Shown piece by piece: positions 57,995-64,000 of a DNA stretch of 64,000 nucleotides (position 1 is the first letter of the stretch; every line of letters starts with the position of its first letter). Below the pieces are notes generated by a model. That model was given only the letters and a program-made list of their open reading frames with translations. It was not told the DNA's origin and did not search any database. This DNA comes from Neobacillus pocheonensis (GTDB lineage: Bacteria > Bacillota > Bacilli > Bacillales > Cytobacillaceae), in assembly GCA_023702235.1 (NCBI GenBank), contig JAMQCR010000001.1, positions 1,860,001 to 1,924,000 on the forward strand, read 5' to 3'. Both the position numbers and the translations under genes were made by a program.

Positions 57995-58798
57995 CTATTG
58001 TTTATTTAATGGCATACCAAGCTGTCTTTTTGCTCGAAAACTTATCAATACCAAACAAAGAACCATTAACACAAAAATAATAAATCCTACAATTTCGAAA
58101 TCTAGTTCAGCCCAAGGGAAGAAAAACGTAAATGCTTCATAAAAGGAAACACCATATGCCAAAGAAACAATTACCCACCCCATAACTCTAGAAGCAGATT
58201 GTCCTAATCGATTCGATTGGTTAATCATGCGAAATGCAATTAATGAATCGAACGTATCTGTTAAAATCATGCCAAACATGAATATTATCCCCAAAATGAA
58301 TGGCATATATCTCTCCGAATTTCCTGCTGCGATTGCCCACATTGACGTTTGACTAACAGTATCAGCAGCCATTGCGAATAATCCACCAATCAGAATTACT
58401 AAAAATGGATTAGTAGTCTCTTGTACAATACGTGGTAGGAACTTCCCTTTGATTCCACTAACCTGAAAATTTTCGTTAGATGTTGAATTTGTCCGGAAAA
58501 GATTATAAATATTTAATGTACCAATACTAAAAAGTGAAAAAACAGATATCCATGTTACAAGTGTATCAACGAAATCAGGTAACTTAAAGTCTTTAATAAA
58601 AATACCAAGAATGATTGCTACACTCCCTACAACCAATCCGTGTCCAAAAGAAAATAAAGTGCCAACCCATCGAGCGATTGGACTATTCATACGCCAATTA
58701 TAACGTGTTAAACCATCAATACATGCCAGATGGTCAGCATCTAATCCATGCCGAAGCCCCAACACAAATACGAGTAGAATTAACGAGATAGTTTCCAT
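57995..58798 (-). CDS. Nickel/cobalt transporter (NiCoT family)
   Basis: This 267-residue membrane protein with about eight spans carries the NiCoT signature RHGLDADHLACIDGLTRY (HX4DH metal motif, span 2) and LFSFGHGLVVGS, plus MAADTVSQTSMW and FGMILTDTFDSLI for the later signature blocks. It takes up Ni2+ or Co2+. Position next to the cobalamin genes makes cobalt the probable substrate. The C-terminal tail is short (RAKRQLGMPLNKQ). It lies 126 bases after the bluB gene on the same strand and at the edge of the B12 block. Confidence 0.88.
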   Translation of the reverse strand: METISLILLVFVLGLRHGLDADHLACIDGLTRYNWRMNSPIARWVGTLFSFGHGLVVGSVAIILGIFIKDFKLPDFVDTLVTWISVFSLFSIGTLNIYNLFRTNSTSNENFQVSGIKGKFLPRIVQETTNPFLVILIGGLFAMAADTVSQTSMWAIAAGNSERYMPFILGIIFMFGMILTDTFDSLIAFRMINQSNRLGQSASRVMGWVIVSLAYGVSFYEAFTFFFPWAELDFEIVGFIIFVLMVLCLVLISFRAKRQLGMPLNKQ

Positions 58799-58924
58799 TA
58801 ATGGTATTCCCTCTTTCCTAAAACTGTTATTTTATTAATCTTCTTTCCCAATGATGTTCCAAAAATTCCCTATAAAAGTATGGATTTATTCAATAACAGT
58901 CGTGCTGGTAATCTTATTCCTGTT

Positions 58925-59568
58925 TCATTGATTTCCCCATATCTCATGAAATATTAACTTCTGAAGAGATCTCCTTTTTTCCCAATTAACTTGCTCTAGA
59001 ATTGGGGAGGATGGGTATTCATCTGTATATCCAATAGAAATTAAAGCAACAGGATCAATATGTGGAGGAATTTGTAATATATCTCTTACATCATTTTTCT
59101 TATAAAAACTGACCCAGCCCATTGCCAATCCTTCTGCACATGTTGCTAGCCACATATTTTGTATCGCACACGCTACAGAAAGAATATCCGTTTCAGGAAT
59201 TGTATTCCTTCCTAATACATGAGATCCTCCACGTGTAGGGTCACATGTTACACAAATTGTTAATGGAGCTTGTTTTATCCCCTCTACTTTTAAACCTAAA
59301 AAATGCGTTGCACGGTCTTCCTCATAGTGAATAGCCAATGCTCTTCGTTCTTTTTCTGCCGCCCAGGCTAGTCGTTCTTTCATTTCAATTGAGTTTACTA
59401 AAATAAAATTCCATGGTTGCATAAATCCTACTGATGGAGCATGATGCGCTGCTTGAAGAACTCGTTCAATTATCTCAGAGTAGAAATAGGGGCGGGAAGA
59501 AAATTACGAACATCTCTCCTTTTAAAAATAACATTGTAAATCGCTTCTTTCTCTTCATATCTAAACAT
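58925..59568 (-). pseudogene. bluB: 5,6-dimethylbenzimidazole synthase, one frameshift
   Basis: BluB converts reduced FMN to 5,6-dimethylbenzimidazole, the lower ligand base of B12. The N-terminal part (MFRYEEKEAIYNVIFKRRDVRNFLP) and the main frame (QPWNFILV, GSHVLGRNTIPETDILSVACAIQNMWLATCAEGLAMGWVSF) form a ~214-residue nitroreductase-fold protein with the BluB hallmark of a RRDVR start. The frame changes at about 59478-59497. An extra G making CCCGGCCCC is one way to close it; the reconstruction there is not unique. Start ATG 59568 follows AAGGGCGG. It is part of the cobalamin block. The break is probably a sequence error. Confidence 0.85.
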
Positions 59569-59636
59569 TATATATCCGCCCTTCTGACATTTTCTTTTAA
59601 ACTCAGACTTTGACGAAAAGAAAATGATTTGTTTGT

Positions 59637-60533
59637 TTATATGATCAAGCTGATATTTTTACCATTCATTATTTCATTGCTAAAGTAATAAAAAGGTTTT
59701 ATATTAGGGTCCCTTACAATAACAGATATTTGCCTTGATAAATGTAGAACAACCTCGGTACTATTAGGTATATTCCTATCTATTAAAATTCCCACCAAAG
59801 TTCCACTATGAGCGACAACAATGCCGCCCTGAAATTCATGAGCTAATTTTTCAAATTCAGAAAAAGATGGTTTGGGTAATATTTTTTGATTTACACGTGC
59901 ACTAATAGTTGCTGCCTTACAAATGAAAGATAAATTCCTTTTCCTGAAGCCTTCTTTGACCCAATCATATGCTTTTAAAAAATGATTTTGATCGTACCGA
60001 TTATATGCTTTTTCAAATTGATTAAATTCAATTGTATCTACTGTTCCTCCGAGATCTATTCCAACAAATATAAACGGAGGTAAGACCCCAAAGCTTTCAA
60101 TAAGTTCGCCGTGAATATAATCATAAGCAACAACCTCATCATACATTACTCCATCTGTTGGCTCGATCTTAGACGCTATCGTAGAGATCATTTCTTTTGT
60201 TAGAGGGAGTGAGTAACTATGAGCAATTGCTTTCATAGCCGCTACAATATCAGCTGAACTGCTCGCCATCCCCTTGCCAACTGGAATATTTGAACGAATG
60301 TCAAGAAGGCCGCCACCTTTCAAACCAAACTGTTGAAATAACAATTTTCCAGCTTTCATTGCTTTTACCTTTGAATCCACACCCGTAATTTCAGAAACGG
60401 TTGGGTCAGGTATAAAAATAGCCTCACTTCTTAAACTTGGGATTGGCAGCGTTATTAAAAAAGGACGTTTACCTATTGTCCCTTGCACAAGTTCTCCGAA
60501 TGTACCATTACAACTTCCCTTTCCTAGTTTCAT
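59637..60533 (-). CDS. pduX: PduX-like L-threonine kinase (GHMP family)
   Basis: This 298-residue GHMP kinase has the ATP loop IPVGKGMASSSADIVAAMKA (~85) and the C-terminal GGIVVAHSGTLVGILID. The N-terminal MKLGKGSCNGTFGELVQG is typical of PduX-type kinases. PduX makes L-threonine-O-3-phosphate, the precursor of the aminopropanol linker of cobalamin. ATG 60533 follows AAGGGGAGC by 5-6 bases; the longer frame start has none. It lies 18 bases after cobD. The later decarboxylase (threonine-phosphate) is not seen in this window. Confidence 0.85.
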   Translation of the reverse strand: MKLGKGSCNGTFGELVQGTIGKRPFLITLPIPSLRSEAIFIPDPTVSEITGVDSKVKAMKAGKLLFQQFGLKGGGLLDIRSNIPVGKGMASSSADIVAAMKAIAHSYSLPLTKEMISTIASKIEPTDGVMYDEVVAYDYIHGELIESFGVLPPFIFVGIDLGGTVDTIEFNQFEKAYNRYDQNHFLKAYDWVKEGFRKRNLSFICKAATISARVNQKILPKPSFSEFEKLAHEFQGGIVVAHSGTLVGILIDRNIPNSTEVVLHLSRQISVIVRDPNIKPFYYFSNEIMNGKNISLII

Positions 60534-60550
60534 TGAAAGCTCCCCTTCGA

Positions 60551-61526
60551 CTATTTCATACACTGTTCAACCAAAAAAGTAATGATAAAAAATAAAAGGA
60601 CACAAATCATCGATGTGGTTTTCATGACTAGAATGGTACGTAAAATATCATCTGGTTCTATCTGTCGGACAGGCTCTCCCATTTTCGCTCGGTGTGAAGG
60701 AACGCCAAAATAATAATTTGTACCCCCAAGTTGAATATGTAGGGCGCCTGCGATTGCTGCCTCGGGATAGCCGCTATTTGGACTTGGATGAAGTTTAGCA
60801 TCCCGTTTGATTATTTCCCTCGCATTTCGAGCATCTTGTCTTCTGATCCAGCAAGCAAATAGCATCATCAAAGCAGTGAAGCGGGCGGGTATATAATTTA
60901 ACAGATCATCAAACCTGGCAGGGCCAGCCTAAGTTTTGATACTTCTCATTTTTATATCCAATCATGGAATCTAATGTATTAACAGCTCGATACATCATAG
61001 CAAGCGGCGCACCTCCAATAAGTGCAAAACATAAGGGTGAAATAATGGCATCCACAATATTTTCCGCTACCGTTTCGACTGCCCCTCGAGATATTTCGCT
61101 TGCGTCAAGATTTTCTGTATCTCTTCCAACAATCAATCCCAGGCTTTGCCTGGCAGACCTCAAATCGTTACTTTTTAAATGGCGAAATACTTTCATTCCT
61201 GCATCTCCAAGACCCTTTGTGGCAATCGTTGTGGAAATGAGCCATATTTCAGAAATGACAGCAAGCCAATGATTAATTTGATTTAAACTGTATAGCAATA
61301 ATGTAACAATGAAATAGACCCCGCCCGCAACAAGCAAAGGAAATAGGAGACCAGCCAGCTTCAAATTTTTTTCCATTGCGACGATTTTACGAATGACCTT
61401 TTCAAGTAGACTTATAGACTTCCCTATTAAAATGACTGGATGGGGTAGGGCACGAGGATCACCTATAAGTCGATCAATGTAATAGGCCATAAGAATATAA
61501 ATGGAATGTACTAGCATCGAATTCAT
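60551..61526 (-). pseudogene. cobD: Adenosylcobinamide-phosphate synthase, one frameshift
   Basis: CbiB/CobD attaches the aminopropanol (phosphate) arm to adenosylcobyric acid. The N-terminal 205 residues have IDRLIGDPRALPHPVILIGKSI, RQSLGLIVGRDTENLDASEISRGAVETVAENIVDAIISPL and MMYRAVNTLDSMIGYKNEKY. The last 110, in another frame, have FDDLLNYIPARFTAL and PSPNSGYPEAAIAGAL. The frame breaks at TGGCCCTGCC (60922-60925), and two bases added to give TGGGCCCCTGCC restore W-A-P-A-R-F-D-D. Total ~325 residues, the normal size. The start overlaps the cbiZ stop. It is called cbiB in other bacteria. The break is probably a sequence error. Confidence 0.88.
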
Positions 61527-62224
61527 CAGCCCTCCTGGTTCCTTACAGCTTCACAAGTGGCGTCATAAACAAGGCAGCCAATTGCATTTCCTATTGTCGT
61601 AGCTGTACCAGCAAATAGATGGGTGGGAAAATGATGGGCTTGGCTGGCTGCCAGGACAACGGAATCTGTTGTAGTACCCGTTGCAAACTCACCTGTATCA
61701 ACCTTTATCTGTAAATCTTGAAGTGCTGCTGTTTTCGCTTCTGTTGCCGTAATAATTCCATTGATCATAGCAGACTCTGTTAATCTTCCGTCAATAAAAA
61801 GAAACGTATTAATGGTCCCGCATTTATACGCAGAATAAGTTCTTTGCTTTTTCCCAGATCTTGCTCGATTTCCTACTCCAGCAGTCACACAGCATACGAT
61901 TCGAAACTCGTCTCCTTGCTCCTCTTGGATGGATGCGCAGTGAATTTTGGCAGCCGTTTGTAATCCGATGGTCTGTTGTACCGGATATTCCCATCCGACT
62001 ATTTTATCTTCCATCAGTTTAATAGGATCATTTGATGCATAATCTAGCGGCACCTGCCAATTAACAAAATGACTCACCTTCCTGAACCCTCCTCCATAAA
62101 CCGCACTGCTGAACGTTTCCAGCTGTTTTGAAAATTCAAATAAAAGATGATCGTCTTTTTTAAACATTAATAATTCAGGCCATATACTTGAAACGTAGTG
62201 TTTTTTATCTCGAAATAACTGCAC
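61526..62224 (-). CDS. cbiZ: Adenosylcobinamide amidohydrolase
   Basis: CbiZ cleaves the aminopropanol amide of adenosylcobinamide or pseudo-B12 to release adenosylcobyric acid for re-use. The 232-residue length and the family pattern fit: VYGGGFRKVSHFVNWQVPLDY near residue 45, VCCVTAGVGNRARSG (~110), NTFLFIDGRLTESAMINGIITATEAKTAAL and the end FATGTTTDSVVLAA with FAGTATTIGNAIG. Its stop overlaps the cobD start and it lies 16 bases after cobC. CbiZ implies salvage and remodelling of imported corrinoids. Confidence 0.9.
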   Translation of the reverse strand: MQLFRDKKHYVSSIWPELLMFKKDDHLLFEFSKQLETFSSAVYGGGFRKVSHFVNWQVPLDYASNDPIKLMEDKIVGWEYPVQQTIGLQTAAKIHCASIQEEQGDEFRIVCCVTAGVGNRARSGKKQRTYSAYKCGTINTFLFIDGRLTESAMINGIITATEAKTAALQDLQIKVDTGEFATGTTTDSVVLAASQAHHFPTHLFAGTATTIGNAIGCLVYDATCEAVRNQEG

Positions 62225-62240
62225 GTTTTTCTCCTCGTAC

Positions 62241-62846
62241 TTACAGCTTATTTAATAAAGTAAACATCTTCTTTTGTTCGTTAAAGTCAACAATAATTCC
62301 TTTCCCGTGTCCAACCCCTTCTACATTCCAAAATTCTTTTGCATCACCCTTTACCCATTTACTTAGAAACCAGCGAATAGGTCCTCCATGGCTAACCATA
62401 ATGATCGTTTTATTTTGGTTGATGTTTAAAAGCTGATGGTCCAGCCAGTCATCAAATCTTTTGCCAAGCTGCTGCAATGTTTCACCATTTGGAGGAGCTA
62501 CCGTGAACGGATCCTGTATCCACATCTCTAAATGCTTCTGGTCCTGCAAAAAAATATCATCATATGTCTTACCCTCCCAATCTCCGAAGTTTAATTCCCG
62601 CAAAGGAAATTCAGATACTGGTCTAAGTTGAATTTCTCCCCCGATGATTTGGGCACTTTCCATTGCACGTGATAAATCGCTTGAATATAAGGATGGACTA
62701 TCAATTGGTGTAACTTGTTTTAGCTTTTCTGTAAAAAGGGAAAGCTGTTTTCGACCATTATCATTTAATTCAGCATCAAAATGACCCAGGTAACAATGTG
62801 CTGCATTTTCATTTGTTTCCCCATGCCTTACCAGAACGATTTTCAT
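62241..62846 (-). CDS. cobC: Histidine phosphatase, alpha-ribazole phosphatase type
   Basis: This 201-residue protein has the phosphoglycerate mutase-like catalytic motif LVRHGETNENAAHC at the start (phospho-His), SSDLSRAMESAQII, the ELNFGDWEGKTYDDIF region and the second His in VSHGGPIRWFLSKW. CobC removes the 5' phosphate from alpha-ribazole phosphate or cobalamin phosphate. Its ATG (62846) overlaps the true cobS stop as ATGA, behind GGAGG. The sequence as given also reads through from cobS in one frame because of an indel upstream, but these are two proteins. Confidence 0.88.
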   Translation of the reverse strand: MKIVLVRHGETNENAAHCYLGHFDAELNDNGRKQLSLFTEKLKQVTPIDSPSLYSSDLSRAMESAQIIGGEIQLRPVSEFPLRELNFGDWEGKTYDDIFLQDQKHLEMWIQDPFTVAPPNGETLQQLGKRFDDWLDHQLLNINQNKTIIMVSHGGPIRWFLSKWVKGDAKEFWNVEGVGHGKGIIVDFNEQKKMFTLLNKL

Positions 62847-63587
62847 CCAGCAAACCTCCAAATGGCCAAGGCTAGAAAAAGAGTGATACATTCGCTCCAC
62901 TCGACAATGGCTCCGTAGCAATCTCCCGTTAACATATTTAATTTTTGATAAATTTTTAAGATAAAAAGTCCGGTTATGATTGCCGTAATTAAAAAGAGTA
63001 GTAGTCCATAAACTCCTGTTAACAAGTAGGTAATAGTTAATATTAATAAAAGATTCACCAACACAACAGGCAGTGATAAATACGTAAAAGGCCCTTGTTC
63101 CCAAACCGCCTTCGTTTCGATACGGCCAAAACTTAATAGCGCTTATAAGCAGAAATCGGGAATAAAATGGACTAAAAATAAGAATCATAGGGAGTTTTAA
63201 TTGGATTAATCCATAGACAGCAACCATTTTCCCCAATATTAAGCAAATGGCCGCAATGACACCCATGGCTCCGACACGACTATCTTTCATGATTTCCAAC
63301 ATTTCATCAAGGCTGCGGTTGCTGCCGAATCCATCAGCTAAATCCATCCATCCGTCAATATGTAAACCGCCTGTAATCCAAATCCATAATAGGACAATAA
63401 GAAATGCGGAAACAGGAGCCGAAAACAACTTTTCAAGCCCAAAAGAAGCTAGCATTAATAATGCGCCAATCATCAAACCAATAAAAGGAAAATAGACTGT
63501 GCTTTTTTTCCAATCCGTGCTGGAAACATGGATTTTCGGAACGGGAATTCGAGTTAAGAACATGATTGCTGCTAGGAACGCTTTCAT
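62843..63587 (-). pseudogene. cobS: Adenosylcobinamide-GDP ribazoletransferase, one frameshift
   Basis: CobS joins adenosylcobinamide-GDP and alpha-ribazole to form adenosylcobalamin. The first ~157 residues have FLTRIPVP, ITGGLHIDGWMDLADGFG, RDLDEMLEIMKDSRVGAMGV-like SLDEMLEIMKDSRVGAMGV and YNRNEGGLGT-type RNEGGLGT. The true C-terminus (TYLSLPVVLVNLLLILTITYLL to DCYGAIVEWSECITLFLALAIWRFAG) is in another frame, changed at AGGGCC (63089-63092). With the frame corrected it ends at the TGA at 62843-62845, overlapping cobC. Uncorrected, it runs on into cobC as a false 448-residue fusion. The start shares an A with the cobU stop (TAATG). Confidence 0.87.
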
Positions 63588-64000
63588 TATTTCAGCCTCA
63601 TCGTCAGACCTGAAAGGACGGCGTAAGCTTCATCTGATTCATGTGCAATCAGCTGATTCACTTTCCCAAGTACGTCCTGAAAAAAACGCCCTAATGACGA
63701 TAACGCTACTCCTCCCAAACCGACTTCGTTTAACACTACTATGACATGCTGCTTAACCGATCGAATCCTTTTCAGCCATTCTTCCACTTCATTGAAAATA
63801 TACACCTTGCTTTTTGCCTCCTTTAGCTCCCTCTCGGGTATGCCCATGCATTTGTTTGCAACCCACGAAGATATACAATCAACTAAAATAACATCATACT
63901 CTTGATAGACAGTTTGATATTCTACGAGATCATTTGGTTTTTCAAGGACAGCCCAATTGTTTGGACGGCGCTCCTTGTGGTTATTAATTCGATTTTTCAT
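63587..64000 (-). CDS. cobU: Adenosylcobinamide kinase/guanylyltransferase, 5' end outside window
   Basis: CobU phosphorylates adenosylcobinamide and transfers GMP to it. The visible ~137 residues have the RINNHKERRPNNWAVLEKP block (from the RxxxHxxxRPxxW motif), YDVILVDCISSWVANKC (Walker B-like), VIVVLNEVGLGGVALSSLGRFFQDVLGKVNQLIA and a final AYAVLSGLTMRLK. These are typical of the CobU C-terminal two-thirds. The P-loop (GGxxSGKS) must lie past base 64000, so the Met at the window edge is internal. The stop overlaps the cobS start (TAATG). Any B12 riboswitch would also lie outside the window. Confidence 0.9.
   Translation of the reverse strand: MKNRINNHKERRPNNWAVLEKPNDLVEYQTVYQEYDVILVDCISSWVANKCMGIPERELKEAKSKVYIFNEVEEWLKRIRSVKQHVIVVLNEVGLGGVALSSLGRFFQDVLGKVNQLIAHESDEAYAVLSGLTMRLK

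Noticed and set aside
62241..63587. A natural CobS-CobC fusion protein
   Set aside because: The joining region is nonsense and the real CobS C-terminus is in another frame with a stop overlapping the cobC ATG.

Overview
The window looks like chromosome of an endospore-forming, low-GC Bacillaceae (Bacillus/Neobacillus-like). The reasons are a gerA-gerB-gerC germinant receptor operon, two tRNA-sensing T-box leaders (leuA and ilvA), AGGAGG-type ribosome binding sites with frequent GTG and TTG starts, strong U-tract terminators, and gene groups arranged as in B. subtilis (ytcI-ytcJ, treP-treA-treR, ansR/ansA-aspA, cysJ-cysI, pabB-pabA-pabC). I see no rRNA, tRNA, CRISPR array or complete insertion sequence.

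Layout. 0-7 kb: the tail of a peptidoglycan glycosyltransferase, a SnoaL-like protein, leuA behind a leucine T-box, a DUF1002 (YpuA-like) gene, an SGNH hydrolase, purU, and a small coiled-coil gene behind a LexA-like box. 7-19 kb: ytcJ and ytcI, a DedA-PAP2 fusion, hpaB, a SET-domain protein, a DoxX protein, and an amide operon (formamidase, APC permease, nitrilase-fold amidase). 19-29 kb: ilvA behind an isoleucine T-box, pabB-pabA-pabC for folate, a large Pps/rifamycin-phosphotransferase-like enzyme, an RraA-like protein, a gamma carbonic anhydrase-like protein and a flavin reductase. 29-40 kb: the trehalose operon with two TreR operators and cre sites, a solitary ribT-like gene, a LysR/AbrB-type transporter pair, and ansR/ansA-aspA. 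40-50 kb: the ger operon, an MFS exporter, uppP, small unclassified proteins, an mhq-type dioxygenase behind an MhqR-like box, and a HAD phosphatase. 50-57 kb: cysJI sulfite reductase, an isochorismatase-fold protein, a MATE exporter and a truncated aldo/keto reductase. 58-64 kb: a B12 block with a NiCoT transporter, bluB, pduX-like kinase, cbiB/cobD, cbiZ, cobC, cobS and cobU. It would salvage cobinamide, remodel corrinoids and attach a DMB lower ligand.

The most striking window-wide signal is the frameshifts. Fifteen otherwise well-conserved genes carry about 18 small indels. Eleven indels sit directly on a GGCC tetranucleotide, and three or four more become GGCC when the frame is restored. 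Housekeeping genes are among those hit (pabA, pabB, cysI, cysJ, treP, ansA). I infer mainly systematic sequencing error at a modified GGCC motif, which would point to a GGCC-specific cytosine methyltransferase in this strain, and not mass gene decay. These genes are typed as pseudogene here because the sequence as given is broken, but most probably encode intact proteins. The exception is the aldo/keto reductase, which also lacks its 5' end exactly where the B12 block begins.
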